From contig JAZSLJ010000091.1 of assembly GCA_045535305.1 (NCBI GenBank), positions 62,001-126,000 of the forward strand: a stretch of DNA of 64,000 bases, written 5' to 3'. The DNA is from UBA1081 sp045535305 (GTDB lineage: Bacteria > Bacillota > Clostridia > Oscillospirales > Acutalibacteraceae). Below the pieces are notes generated by a model. The model saw nothing but the letters and a program-made list of their open reading frames with translations, did not search any database and was not told where the DNA came from. The translations under genes and the position numbers were made by a program. Shown here piece after piece: positions 25,007-33,659 of the stretch (positions are counted from its first letter, which is position 1; each line of letters begins with the position of its first letter).

Positions 25007-25549
25007 ATGTCACGTATAGGCAGAAAGCCCATTACAGTTCCGGCAGGCGTAGAAGTTGCTATTGACGGCAGCACAGTTACAGCCAAAGGCCCCAAGGGTA
25101 CTCTTACCGGAACATTTAACAGCAATATTACAATCGCTAAAGACGGTGATGTTATTAACGTTACTCGTCCCAACGATGAAAAAGAGAACAGATCTCTTCA
25201 CGGTCTTACACGTACTCTTATCGCTAACATGATAGAGGGTGTAAGCAACGGTTACACAAAAACACTTGAAATCGTAGGTATCGGTTACCGTGCAGCAATG
25301 CAGGGCACAGCTCTTGAACTCAGTGTTGGTTATTCACACAAAGTTGTAATGGCTGCTCCCGAAGGTATCACTGTTACTCTTCCCAACCCCAATCAGATCG
25401 TTATTTCCGGTCCTGACAAACAGAAAGTTGGTCAGTTTGCGGCTGAAGTCAGAGGCGTACGTCCTCCCGAACCCTATAAAGGCAAGGGTATCAAGTACTC
25501 CGATGAGCATGTAAGACGCAAAGAAGGTAAAGCCGGTAAGGGCAAATAA
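25007..25549 (+). CDS. rplF: 50S ribosomal protein L6
   Basis: A 180-aa protein near the sarcin-ricin loop, formed by two similar domains. SRIGRKPITVPAGVEVAIDG opens it and the C-terminal RPPEPYKGKGIKYSDEHVRR is the family signature. The ATG follows AGGAGG. Confidence 0.97.
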   Translation: MSRIGRKPITVPAGVEVAIDGSTVTAKGPKGTLTGTFNSNITIAKDGDVINVTRPNDEKENRSLHGLTRTLIANMIEGVSNGYTKTLEIVGIGYRAAMQGTALELSVGYSHKVVMAAPEGITVTLPNPNQIVISGPDKQKVGQFAAEVRGVRPPEPYKGKGIKYSDEHVRRKEGKAGKGK

Positions 25550-25567
25550 TAAAGGAGTGAATATAAA

Positions 25568-25927
25568 ATGGTAAACAGACCTGATACAAAACAGGCACGA
25601 ATTCAGCGTCATAAAAGAGTTCGCGGCAAGGTTTACGGCACAGCTCAGTGTCCTCGACTTAACGTATTCCGCTCCCTTAAGCACATTTATGCTCAGCTTA
25701 TTGATGATGATAAGGGTGTAACTCTTGTTTCCGCTTCAACTGTTGAAAAGGATTTCACAGAATACGGCGGTAATGCAGACGCTGCTAAGGCAGTAGGCAA
25801 AAAAATCGCAGAACGTGCGGCAGAAAAAGGCATCAAAGAATGCGTTTTCGACCGTGGCGGATATATTTATCACGGCCGTGTAGCAAGCTTGGCCGAAGGC
25901 GCCCGCGAAGGCGGACTTGATTTCTAA
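25568..25927 (+). CDS. rplR: 50S ribosomal protein L18
   Basis: A 119-aa 5S rRNA-binding protein. RHKRVRGKVYGTAQCPRLNV and the C-terminal FDRGGYIYHGRVASLAEGAR are diagnostic. The ATG follows AAAGGAG. Confidence 0.97.
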   Translation: MVNRPDTKQARIQRHKRVRGKVYGTAQCPRLNVFRSLKHIYAQLIDDDKGVTLVSASTVEKDFTEYGGNADAAKAVGKKIAERAAEKGIKECVFDRGGYIYHGRVASLAEGAREGGLDF

Positions 25928-25946
25928 CGAAAGGGAGGAAATACTT

Positions 25947-26450
25947 TTGGCTAAGTTCGACACACATGAAAGAGAAGAGTTTCAGGAGAGAGTTGTATCA
26001 ATCAACCGTGTATCCAAAACAGTTAAGGGCGGCCGTATCATGAAGTTCTCTGCTCTCGTAGTAGTAGGAGATCAGAAGGGTACAATCGGCTTCGGTCTTG
26101 GTAAGTCAGGCGAAGTATCAGACGCTATCCGTAAGGGTATCGAGGATGCTAAGAAGAACCTTATCACTGTACCTCTTAAGGGCACAACAATCTCTCATGA
26201 GGTTATGGGTAAGTTCGGCGCAGGCGTCGTACTCCTCAAGCCCGCTGCACCCGGTACCGGCGTTATCGCCGGCGGCCCTGTTCGTGCAGTTATTGAAACA
26301 GTTGGTATTAAGGATATTCGTACAAAGGCTCTTCGTTCAAACAACCCCTGCAATGTAGTAAGAGCTACAATCAACGGTCTTTCACAGCTTCGTTCAGCTG
26401 AGACTGTTGCAGCAACAAGGGGCAAATCAGTTAAAGAAATTTTATATTAA
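25947..26450 (+). CDS. rpsE: 30S ribosomal protein S5
   Basis: A 167-aa protein at the back of the small subunit, important for accuracy. QERVVSINRVSKTVKGGRIM and VVGDQKGTIGFGLGKSGEVS cover the double-stranded RNA-binding fold; GSGVIAGG is represented by GTGVIAGGPVRAVIE. The start is TTG at 25947, eight bases after GGGAGG; the next in-frame ATG lies within the conserved domain. Confidence 0.96.
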   Translation: MAKFDTHEREEFQERVVSINRVSKTVKGGRIMKFSALVVVGDQKGTIGFGLGKSGEVSDAIRKGIEDAKKNLITVPLKGTTISHEVMGKFGAGVVLLKPAAPGTGVIAGGPVRAVIETVGIKDIRTKALRSNNPCNVVRATINGLSQLRSAETVAATRGKSVKEILY

Positions 26451-26462
26451 GGAGTGGACGGT

Positions 26463-26642
26463 ATGGCAGACATTAAAGTTAAGCTTGTTAAAAGCCTTAT
26501 AGGCAGCAAGAAAGATCAGATTGCTACCGTTAACGCACTCGGTCTTCGTAAAATCGGTGATGAGGCTGTTCAGCCGAACAATCCTCAGACTCTCGGTAAG
26601 ATTAAGAAAGTTTCTCATCTTATCGAAGTAACCGAAGCTTAA
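26463..26642 (+). CDS. rpmD: 50S ribosomal protein L30
   Basis: A 59-aa protein of normal bacterial length. IKVKLVKSLIGSKKDQIATV and LGLRKIGDEAVQPNNPQTLG are diagnostic. The ATG at 26463 is eight bases after AAGGAG; the GTG at 26454 overlaps that site. Confidence 0.96.
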   Translation: MADIKVKLVKSLIGSKKDQIATVNALGLRKIGDEAVQPNNPQTLGKIKKVSHLIEVTEA

Positions 26643-26661
26643 GAAAGGATGGGCGAAACTA

Positions 26662-27105
26662 ATGAAATTACATGAGTTAGCACCTTCGGCAGGTTCAAAC
26701 AGACCTTCCAAGCGTATCGGCCGTGGTCCTGCTTCAGGTCAGGGTAAGACAGCCGGTAAAGGTCATAAGGGTCAGAAGGCACGTGCCGGTTCAGGTCCCC
26801 GTCCGGGATTTGAAGGCGGTCAGATGCCCCTTCAGAGAAGAATCCCCAAGAGAGGATTCAACAATATCTTTGCTAAAGAGATCGCTATTGTCAATGTTTC
26901 AGCTATTGACGAGAAGTTTGCAGACGGAGCAGTAGTTGATGTAGCAGCTCTTAAGAGCGTAGGTCTTGTAAAAGACGAACTTGATGGTGTAAAGGTTCTT
27001 GGTAACGGCGAAGTTACAAAGAAGCTTACAATTAAAGCTAACGCTTTCTCTGCAGGCGCAAAGGCAAAGATCGAAGCTGCCGGCGGTAAGGCTGAAATTC
27101 TTTAA
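26662..27105 (+). CDS. rplO: 50S ribosomal protein L15
   Basis: A 147-aa late-assembly protein with a long basic glycine-rich N terminus (RIGRGPASGQGKTAGKGHKG) and GFEGGQMPLQRRIPKRGFNN. The 56-base gap to secY holds a TTCGGTT/AACCGAA hairpin (27124-27139). Confidence 0.97.
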   Translation: MKLHELAPSAGSNRPSKRIGRGPASGQGKTAGKGHKGQKARAGSGPRPGFEGGQMPLQRRIPKRGFNNIFAKEIAIVNVSAIDEKFADGAVVDVAALKSVGLVKDELDGVKVLGNGEVTKKLTIKANAFSAGAKAKIEAAGGKAEIL

Positions 27106-27161
27106 TTGCACCACAAAATCTGATTCGGTTCAAACCGAAAAGATAAGGAGCGTGTAATAAA

Positions 27162-28487
27162 ATGATTCAGACCATAAGAAATGCCTGGAGAATTCCGGAG
27201 CTCAGAAAAAAGATCCTTTTTACAGCATTGATTATTCTGATTTTCAGATTCGGCTCTGCGATTACAGTTCCCTTTGTTAATATAGGCGCTGACGGTATCC
27301 TTGGTGATGCAACAGGATCAGGTACATTCTTCGACTATATTAACATGATTTCGGGTAACGCATTTAACTATGCAACAATTTTCGCAATGTCGATTACTCC
27401 GTACATTAACGCATCGATTATTATTCAGCTTTTAACAGTAGCAATCCCCTTCCTTGAAAGACTTTCAAAGGAAGGCGAAGAAGGACGCAAGAAGATAGCT
27501 AAAATCACAAGATACACATCTGTTGGTCTCGGCTTGCTTCAGGCATCTGCATACTATGTATTTCTTCGCAGTCAGAAAGCGCTTACAGAAACTACATCAA
27601 CAGTCGGTGCAGTATTTCAGGCTATTGCAATCATTCTCATTTTAACAGCAGGTACAGCTGTTACAATGTGGCTCGGCGAACAGGTTAATGATAAGGGTAT
27701 CGGAAACGGTATTTCAATGATCCTTTTTGCCGGTATTGTATCAAGAATTCCCTCATACGCAAGTGAACTTTACGGTTACTTCCAGTACGGCGGTATTTAT
27801 TACGCACTTGTGCCTATTGCCGTTGTATGTCTTCTTCTTCTCGTTGTTTTCATCGTTTGGATGGACAACGCAGAACGCAGAATTCCCGTACAGTACACAA
27901 AGCGTGTTGTAGGTCGTAAAATGTATGGCGGTCAGAGCTCTAACATTCCGATTAAGGTTAATATGTCAGGTGTTCTTCCCGTTATCTTTGCAAGCTCAAT
28001 TCTTTCACTTCCCACAACAATTGAGATGTTCGTTACTCCCAAAGAAGGATCCGGTTGGGAAACCTTCTTCAGTATCTTCTCACCTAATCATTGGGCATAT
28101 GCAATAATTTATTTTGTTCTTATAATTTTCTTTGCTTATTTCTATTCTTCAATTCAGTATAATCCTATTGAGATGGCAAACAACCTTGCTAAGAACAGCG
28201 GTACCATTCCCGGTATCCGTTCCGGCAGACCCACCTCAGATTATATTGCGAAGATAATCAGCAAAATCGTTCTCCTCGGCGCACTCCTTCTGAGTGTAGT
28301 TGCTCTCTTCCCCATCGTTTTCTCACAGCTTTCAGCACTTATCTGTAAGCTTGCAGAACAGGGCAGCGGCGTATCCATTTCACTTGGCGGTACATCTATA
28401 ATCATTCTTGTAGGTGTTGCTATTGAAACAGTAAGCCAGCTTGAGAGCCAGATGATGATGCGTCATTACAAGGGCTTCCTTGATTAA
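27162..28487 (+). CDS. secY: Protein translocase subunit SecY
   Basis: A 441-aa ten-span membrane protein that forms the export channel used by SecA and the ribosome. The N-terminal IRNAWRIPELRKKILFTALI, the plug-adjacent TIFAMSITPYINASIIIQLL and the cytosolic loop ending RMYGGQS-like (RKMYGGQSSNIPIKVNMSGV) are typical. It is preceded by a TTCGGTT hairpin and AAGGAG. Its substrates would include the signal-peptide proteins at 12, 33.6 and 41.7 kb. Confidence 0.97.
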   Translation: MIQTIRNAWRIPELRKKILFTALIILIFRFGSAITVPFVNIGADGILGDATGSGTFFDYINMISGNAFNYATIFAMSITPYINASIIIQLLTVAIPFLERLSKEGEEGRKKIAKITRYTSVGLGLLQASAYYVFLRSQKALTETTSTVGAVFQAIAIILILTAGTAVTMWLGEQVNDKGIGNGISMILFAGIVSRIPSYASELYGYFQYGGIYYALVPIAVVCLLLLVVFIVWMDNAERRIPVQYTKRVVGRKMYGGQSSNIPIKVNMSGVLPVIFASSILSLPTTIEMFVTPKEGSGWETFFSIFSPNHWAYAIIYFVLIIFFAYFYSSIQYNPIEMANNLAKNSGTIPGIRSGRPTSDYIAKIISKIVLLGALLLSVVALFPIVFSQLSALICKLAEQGSGVSISLGGTSIIILVGVAIETVSQLESQMMMRHYKGFLD

Positions 28488-28500
28488 TGGAGGTGTACTG

Positions 28501-29133
28501 ATGAATATTATTTTCCTCGGTGCTCCCGGCGCAGGCAAGGGAACACAGGCTGAAAAAGTAAGCGAGAAGCTTTCAATCCCAACAATTTCTACGGGTAACA
28601 TCATCCGTGAAGCTCTCAAGAACGGCACTGCGATGGGCCTTAAAGCTAAGGAATACATCGAAGCAGGCAAGCTCGTTCCCGATGAGGTAGTTATCGGCAT
28701 TATCAAGGACAGACTTGCTGCCGATGACTGCAAGGACGGATTTATCCTTGACGGATTCCCCCGTACTATTCCTCAGGCTGAGGCACTTGATGCAATGGGC
28801 ATCGTTATCGACAAGGTTATTGATATCGAAGTTGCTGACGAAGCTATTGCAAACAGAATGTCCGGCAGAAGAGTTTGTTCAGCGTGCGGCGCATCTTATC
28901 ATCTTGAGTATAAGAAGCCTGCTGTTGAAGGTGTATGTAACCTTTGCGGCGGTGAGCTTGTACAGAGAAAAGACGATGCTCCCGAAACCGTACTTGAAAG
29001 ACTCAAAATTTATCACAGCGAAACTGAACCGCTTAAGGATTATTACAGCAAGTCAGGTAAGCTGAAGATAGTTGAAGGTCAGGAAGAAGTTGCTGATACA
29101 ACTGCTCTTACCTTCAAAGCATTGGAGGATTAA
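28501..29133 (+). CDS. adk: Adenylate kinase, zinc-LID type
   Basis: A 210-aa enzyme interconverting 2 ADP with ATP and AMP. The P-loop is LGAPGAGKGTQAEKV, the AMP-site segment is LDGFPRTIPQAEALD, and the LID domain holds four cysteines (CSACG near 130 and CNLCGG near 150), the zinc form usual in Gram-positives. The ATG at 28501 follows GGAGGT after the secY stop. Confidence 0.97.
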   Translation: MNIIFLGAPGAGKGTQAEKVSEKLSIPTISTGNIIREALKNGTAMGLKAKEYIEAGKLVPDEVVIGIIKDRLAADDCKDGFILDGFPRTIPQAEALDAMGIVIDKVIDIEVADEAIANRMSGRRVCSACGASYHLEYKKPAVEGVCNLCGGELVQRKDDAPETVLERLKIYHSETEPLKDYYSKSGKLKIVEGQEEVADTTALTFKALED

Positions 29134-29135
29134 GC

Positions 29136-29894
29136 ATGGCAGTAGTGCTCAAGACACGCCGCGAAATTGAATTCATGCGTGAAGCGGGACGCATTTCCGC
29201 TATGGCACTCAAATTGGCAGGAGAAGCTGTCCGTCCCGGTGTTTCAACATTCGAGATAGACAGAATAGCCCGTAATTATATCGAGAGTCAGGGGGCAACT
29301 CCTAACTTTCTCGGACTTTACGGTTTTCCTGCTACTGCATGCATTTCCATAAATAATGAAGTAATACACGGAATTCCTTCTAAAAATCGTATCCTCAAGG
29401 AAGGCGACATTGTAAGCATTGACTTGGGTGCGAAAAAGAACGGTTATAACGGCGATAATGCTGCCACATTTGCAGTCGGAAATATTTCCGAAGATGCACA
29501 GCGGCTGATTGACACGACCCGTGAAGCTCTTTATGTAGGGCTAAAACAGGCTGTCTCAGGCAACAGAATCGGTGATATAGCCAATGCAATTCAGGTGTAT
29601 TGCGAGGAGCGAGGTTATGGCGTTGTCCGCGATTTTGTAGGACACGGTATAGGCAAATCGCTTCATGAAGACCCTTCGGTTCCGAATTTCGGAACTCCCG
29701 GCAGAGGAGCAAGGTTATTGCCGGGCATGACTATAGCTGTTGAACCCATGATAAACCAAGGCACATGGCAAGTTGATCAGTTGTCGGACGGATGGACTGT
29801 CGTAACAAAAGACGGCAAGTTGGCTGCTCATTTTGAACATACGGTAGCCATAACAAACGACGGCGAATGTCTGATACTTACCCAACCGGAGTGA
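29136..29894 (+). CDS. map: Methionine aminopeptidase, type I
   Basis: A 252-aa metalloenzyme that removes the initiator methionine. The metal ligands are in VSIDLGAKKNGYNGDNAATF (two aspartates), GHGIGKSLHEDP (His), VEPMINQG (Glu) and the final FEHTVAITNDG (Glu). The ATG lies two bases after the adk stop. Confidence 0.96.
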   Translation: MAVVLKTRREIEFMREAGRISAMALKLAGEAVRPGVSTFEIDRIARNYIESQGATPNFLGLYGFPATACISINNEVIHGIPSKNRILKEGDIVSIDLGAKKNGYNGDNAATFAVGNISEDAQRLIDTTREALYVGLKQAVSGNRIGDIANAIQVYCEERGYGVVRDFVGHGIGKSLHEDPSVPNFGTPGRGARLLPGMTIAVEPMINQGTWQVDQLSDGWTVVTKDGKLAAHFEHTVAITNDGECLILTQPE

Positions 29895-29904
29895 GGTGCC
29901 AATT

Positions 29905-30165
29905 ATGGAACTGAAAATCGGAAGCGTGGTTGTATCAAAAGCCGGAAAAGACAAAGACACTATGCTGGCGGTTGTAAAAATCGCAGAAGACGGCATATAT
30001 GTGTGTAACGGCAAGGACAGACCCTTGGAAAATCCCAAAAGGAAAAATCCAAAGCATCTGGCTGTTACTCATTATGCTCTTACGGTTGAAGAAACAGCAA
30101 CAAATCGTTCTTTAAATAAGGCTCTTAAATCAATCATGAGCCAAAACGAAAGAGAGGTAAAATAG
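29905..30165 (+). CDS. KOW-domain RNA-binding protein (L14e/L27e-like)
   Basis: An 86-aa protein found between map and infA. The N-terminal MELKIGSVVVSKAGKDKDTM is a KOW-type start, and NPKRKNPKHLAVTHYAL resembles the KOW/L14e-like small proteins annotated in many clostridial spc operons. A helical tail with SLNKALKSIM follows. The ATG at 29905 is six bases after GAGGTG. A role in translation or ribosome assembly is inferred from domain and position. Confidence 0.85.
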   Translation: MELKIGSVVVSKAGKDKDTMLAVVKIAEDGIYVCNGKDRPLENPKRKNPKHLAVTHYALTVEETATNRSLNKALKSIMSQNEREVK

Positions 30166-30166
30166 T

Positions 30167-30385
30167 ATGTCCAAGCAGGATATGATCGAAGTCGAAGGCG
30201 TCGTGGTCGAAGCTCTTCCCAATGCAACATTTAAGGTTGAGCTTGAAAACGGCCGACAGATAGTTGCAACTATCTCCGGAAAACTCAGAATGAATTACAT
30301 CAGAATTCTTCCGGGCGATAAAGTAACTGTTGATATGTCACCATACGATCTTACAAGAGGTCGTATTACATGGCGAGCTAAATAG
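30167..30385 (+). CDS. infA: Translation initiation factor IF-1
   Basis: A 72-aa OB-fold protein of the exact usual length. MIEVEGVVVEALPNATFKVE and SGKLRMNYIRILPGDKVTVD are the family signature. It starts two bases after the KOW gene stop and ends with a ribosome-binding tail DLTRGRITWRAK. Confidence 0.97.
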   Translation: MSKQDMIEVEGVVVEALPNATFKVELENGRQIVATISGKLRMNYIRILPGDKVTVDMSPYDLTRGRITWRAK

Positions 30386-30409
30386 GTAAAATTTTAAGGA
30401 GGTAATACA

Positions 30410-30523
30410 ATGAAAGTCAGACCTTCTGTAAAGAAAATTTGCGAGAAGTGCAAAATCATCAAACGCAAGGGAAAAGTAATGGTTATCTGTGAAAATCCCA
30501 AGCACAAGCAGCGTCAGGGCTAA
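30410..30523 (+). CDS. rpmJ: 50S ribosomal protein L36
   Basis: A 37-aa zinc-ribbon ribosomal protein. It starts MKVRPSVKKICEKCKIIKRK and ends CENPKHKQRQG, giving the C-x2-C, C and H zinc ligands of the C+ type. The ATG follows AAGGAGG with good spacing. The gene is short and easily missed but its length, place after infA and residues are exact. Confidence 0.96.
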   Translation: MKVRPSVKKICEKCKIIKRKGKVMVICENPKHKQRQG

Positions 30524-30559
30524 GTCCTGATAATACCGTAATGGAGGTGCAACTGACAA

Positions 30560-30931
30560 ATGGCGCGTATATCCGGTGTGGATCTTCCCAGAGAGAAGAG
30601 AATTGAAATCGGTCTTACTTATATCTATGGTATAGGCCGCAAAACCGCTGGCGACATTATTAAGGCAACAGGTATAAATCCCGATACAAGAGTTAAGGAT
30701 TTAACCGAAGATGACATTTCAAAGATTCGTGAGTACATTGAACAGAATGAACTCAAGGTTGAGGGCGACCTCAGAAGAAAAACAGCATTTGACATCAAGA
30801 GACTTGTTGAAATTCAATGCTACCGTGGCGTTCGTCACAGAAAGGGACTCCCCGTAAGAGGTCAGCGTTCCAAGACAAATGCCCGTACACGCAAAGGTCC
30901 TAAGAAGACAATTGCTAATAAGAAGAAATAA
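30560..30931 (+). CDS. rpsM: 30S ribosomal protein S13
   Basis: A 123-aa protein of the head that contacts the P-site tRNA and L5. ARISGVDLPREKRIEIGLTY and the C-terminal RGLPVRGQRTKTN-type segment (KGLPVRGQRSKTNARTRKGP) are diagnostic. It follows rpmJ after 36 bases and opens the alpha-operon part. Confidence 0.97.
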   Translation: MARISGVDLPREKRIEIGLTYIYGIGRKTAGDIIKATGINPDTRVKDLTEDDISKIREYIEQNELKVEGDLRRKTAFDIKRLVEIQCYRGVRHRKGLPVRGQRSKTNARTRKGPKKTIANKKK

Positions 30932-30946
30932 TCAGGAGGGAAAAGT

Positions 30947-31351
30947 ATGGCTACTAAAGCAACCGCTAAAAAAGGCGTTTCCCGTAAACGCCGCGAGCGT
31001 AAGAATATTGAACGCGGTGCAGCTCATATTCAGTCTACCTTTAACAACACCATCGTAACAATTACCGATACTCAGGGTAATGCAGTTTCATGGGCAAGTG
31101 CCGGCGAGATGGGCTTCAGAGGTTCAAGAAAGTCTACACCCTTCGCAGCTCAGACAGCAGCTGAAACAGCTGCAAAAGCAGCTATCGACCACGGCATGAA
31201 AACTGTTGAAGTTTTTGTTAAAGGCCCCGGTCAGGGTAGAGAAGCAGCAATCAGAGCTCTTCAGACAGCAGGTCTTGAAGTTAGCATGATTAAGGATGTT
31301 ACTCCTATTCCTCACAATGGCTGCCGTCCGCCTAAAAGAAGACGTGTATAA
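30947..31351 (+). CDS. rpsK: 30S ribosomal protein S11
   Basis: A 134-aa platform protein. IQSTFNNTIVTITDTQGNAV and the C-terminal DVTPIPHNGCRPPKRRRV are diagnostic. The ATG follows AGGAGGG. Confidence 0.97.
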   Translation: MATKATAKKGVSRKRRERKNIERGAAHIQSTFNNTIVTITDTQGNAVSWASAGEMGFRGSRKSTPFAAQTAAETAAKAAIDHGMKTVEVFVKGPGQGREAAIRALQTAGLEVSMIKDVTPIPHNGCRPPKRRRV

Positions 31352-31377
31352 CCTAATTAACGGAGGTGTTTTAACAC

Positions 31378-31995
31378 ATGGCAAGATATACCGGTGCGGT
31401 ATGTAAGTTATGCCGCAGAGAGGGCAAAAAGCTCTTTTTAAAGGGTGAAAGATGCACAAGCGACAAGTGTGCTATCGAACGCCGCAGCTACGCTCCCGGT
31501 CAGCATGGCCAGGGTCGTAAAAAGCTCACAGAGTATGGTCTTCAGCTTCGTGCTAAGCAGACTGCAAGAAGATACTACGGTCTTAATGAAAGCCAGTTCC
31601 ATAAATATTATACAATGGCAGTTCGTCAGTCCGGCGTAACCGGTGACAACTTACTTCGTATTTGTGAGAGCAGACTTGATAATATCGTTTATACTCTCGG
31701 TTGGGCAACATCCAGAGCAGAAGCAAGACAGCTTGTTACTCACGGTCATTTCCTTGTAAACGGTAAGAGAGTTGATATCCCCTCATACCTTTGCAAAGCT
31801 GGCGACATGATTGCTATCAAAAAGGAAAGCCTTGATTCAGATAAGTTCAAAGCTATCCTTGAAAAGACAAGCGTAGTTCCTGCATGGCTTGAAGCCGGTG
31901 CAGATCACACTGCAAAAATCGTAGCTCTTCCCGAGCGTGAACAGATTGAAGTTCCCGTTGAAGAGCATCTTATCGTTGAGTTCTATTCTCGTTAA
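31378..31995 (+). CDS. rpsD: 30S ribosomal protein S4, zinc type
   Basis: A 205-aa 16S rRNA 5'-domain binder. The N-terminal part has four cysteines (CKLCRREG, then C and CAIERR), the zinc form. The S4 RNA-binding domain is RLDNIVYTLGWATSRAEARQ near 100, with LVTHGHFLVNGKRVDIPSY. In other bacteria S4 represses the alpha operon; nothing specific is visible here. Confidence 0.97.
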   Translation: MARYTGAVCKLCRREGKKLFLKGERCTSDKCAIERRSYAPGQHGQGRKKLTEYGLQLRAKQTARRYYGLNESQFHKYYTMAVRQSGVTGDNLLRICESRLDNIVYTLGWATSRAEARQLVTHGHFLVNGKRVDIPSYLCKAGDMIAIKKESLDSDKFKAILEKTSVVPAWLEAGADHTAKIVALPEREQIEVPVEEHLIVEFYSR

Positions 31996-32059
31996 TAGCT
32001 TGACGGTTGAATACAAACTTTTAACAGCATGACTGTAAAAAAACTTAGGAGGGTTTTGA

Positions 32060-33010
32060 ATGATAGGTATTGAGAAGCCCAGAATTGAAGCTATTGATTT
32101 AAATTCGGAAGGTACTTACGGCAAGTTTATAGTAGAACCCCTTGAAAGAGGCTACGGTACTACGCTTGGTAACAGTCTTCGCCGTATACTCCTCTCATCA
32201 CTTCCCGGTTACGCTATTACATCTGTTGGTATCGACGGTGTGCTTCATGAGTTCTCAACTATTAAAGGCGTAAAGGAAGATGTAACTGAGATCGTTCTTA
32301 ATTTAAAGAATGTCATTCTGAAAATTCATGGCTCAGGACCCAAAACAATGTATATTGATTGCAGTGGTGAATGTGTAGTTACTGCAGGCGATATACAGGC
32401 TGACTCTGAGGTTGAGATTCTTAACCCCAATCAGCTTATTGCAACACTTAATTCCGATGCACACATTCATATGGAGTTAACTGCGAATGGCGGCAGCGGT
32501 TATGTTTCGGCAGAGCGTAATAAGAAGGAGCTTTCACCTGCAATCGGTGTAATAGCTATCGATTCTATTTACACACCTGTCGATAAGGTAAATTATAAAG
32601 TCGAGAATGCCCGTGTTGGTGATATTACTGATTACGATAAGCTTACTCTTGAGGTTTGGACCAACGGTTCAATCGCGGCTAAAGATGCGGTTGCCTTGGC
32701 AGCCAAGATTCTCAACGAGCATCTCAGTCTCTTTATTGACCTGTCAGCAGAGGCAGGCAGCACTGAGATTATGATCGAAAAGGCTGAGGATAACAAAACT
32801 CAGGTTTTGGAGATGACTGTTGAGGAACTTGACCTTTCAGTTCGTTCATTCAACTGCTTAAAGCGTGCAGGTATCGACAAGGTAGAGGATTTGATTTCAA
32901 AATCTGAAGCAGATATGATGAGAGTTCGTAATCTTGGACGTAAGTCTCTTGAAGAAGTTATCGAAAAGCTTAAATCTCTCGGTCTTTCTCTTAAAAAAGA
33001 TGAGGAATAA
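32060..33010 (+). CDS. rpoA: RNA polymerase alpha subunit
   Basis: A 316-aa protein. The N-terminal assembly domain includes FIVEPLERGYGTTLGNSLRR and LLSSLPGYAITSVGIDGVLH; the C-terminal DNA-binding domain (about 250-310) includes LDLSVRSFNCLKRAGIDKVE and RNLGRKSLEEVIEKL. The ATG follows AGGAGGG after a 64-base gap. It supplies the alpha subunit for the core enzyme. Confidence 0.97.
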   Translation: MIGIEKPRIEAIDLNSEGTYGKFIVEPLERGYGTTLGNSLRRILLSSLPGYAITSVGIDGVLHEFSTIKGVKEDVTEIVLNLKNVILKIHGSGPKTMYIDCSGECVVTAGDIQADSEVEILNPNQLIATLNSDAHIHMELTANGGSGYVSAERNKKELSPAIGVIAIDSIYTPVDKVNYKVENARVGDITDYDKLTLEVWTNGSIAAKDAVALAAKILNEHLSLFIDLSAEAGSTEIMIEKAEDNKTQVLEMTVEELDLSVRSFNCLKRAGIDKVEDLISKSEADMMRVRNLGRKSLEEVIEKLKSLGLSLKKDEE

Positions 33011-33049
33011 ATCCAATATTATACTGCAAACGGTAAAGGAGTGAATTTT

Positions 33050-33391
33050 ATGCCCGGAACCAGAAAACTTGGCAGAGCAACAGATTCTCGTAAAGCAATG
33101 CTTAGAGCAATGGTGACATATCTTTTAGAAAACGGCAAAATTGAGACTACCGTAACAAGGGCTAAAGAAGTTCGTTCAATGACTGAAAAAATGATTACTC
33201 TTGCAAAAGAGAACAATCTTCATAATTACAGACAGGCTATGGCTTATGTAACAAAAGAAGATGTCGTTAAAAAGTTATTTGACGAAATCGCACCCAAGTA
33301 TATGGATGTCAATGGCGGTTATTGCCGTATAATCAAGACAGGTCCCCGTCGTGGTGATGCAGCAGAGATGTGCATCATTGAGCTTGTCTGA
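33050..33391 (+). CDS. rplQ: 50S ribosomal protein L17
   Basis: A 113-aa protein near the tunnel exit. RKLGRATDSRKAMLRAMVTY and TRAKEVRSMTEKMITLAKE are diagnostic. The start is ATG 33050; a GTG three codons upstream lies against the AAGGAG site. It closes the operon and is followed by a strong terminator. Confidence 0.97.
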   Translation: MPGTRKLGRATDSRKAMLRAMVTYLLENGKIETTVTRAKEVRSMTEKMITLAKENNLHNYRQAMAYVTKEDVVKKLFDEIAPKYMDVNGGYCRIIKTGPRRGDAAEMCIIELV

Positions 33392-33409
33392 TAGCCAAAT
33401 ATATAAACG

Positions 33410-33434
33410 AGGTGTCCGCAAGGACACCTTTTTT
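33410..33434 (+). terminator. Intrinsic terminator of the S10-spc-alpha operon
   Basis: AGGTGTCC and GGACACCT around GCAA, then six T. The remaining 160 bases to the next promoter are AT-rich and show nothing else. Confidence 0.95.
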
Positions 33435-33594
33435 ATCCTATAATAAACGATAGTTTCAGTTCTGCAATTATAGTTTGTTATTAATTGCTAATTGATTTGT
33501 CTGTTTATTATCCCCAATAATTTTCGAGATGTTGATTATTAGCATTAAGAAAAAATAAATAGTAATAAATTATTAAAAATATATAAAATTTTCC

Positions 33595-33623
33595 TTGAAA
33601 ACGAATAAACATTGTGTTATAGT
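33595..33623 (+). promoter_or_regulatory. Promoter of the secreted hydrolase gene
   Basis: TTGAAA, 17 bp, TATAGT, about 30 bp upstream of the ribosome binding site GGAGG. Confidence 0.75.
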
Positions 33624-33659
33624 ATATCTGTATCTTAATAAATATTGGAGGTATACAAA

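Noticed and set aside
25917..25946. Longer S5 start overlapping rplR
   Set aside because: The extension encodes the ribosome binding site itself; the TTG at 25947 has correct spacing and matches S5 length.
33435..33594. Hidden gene or RNA after rplQ
   Set aside because: The stretch is AT-rich, lacks open frames with start signals and shows no clear hairpins.
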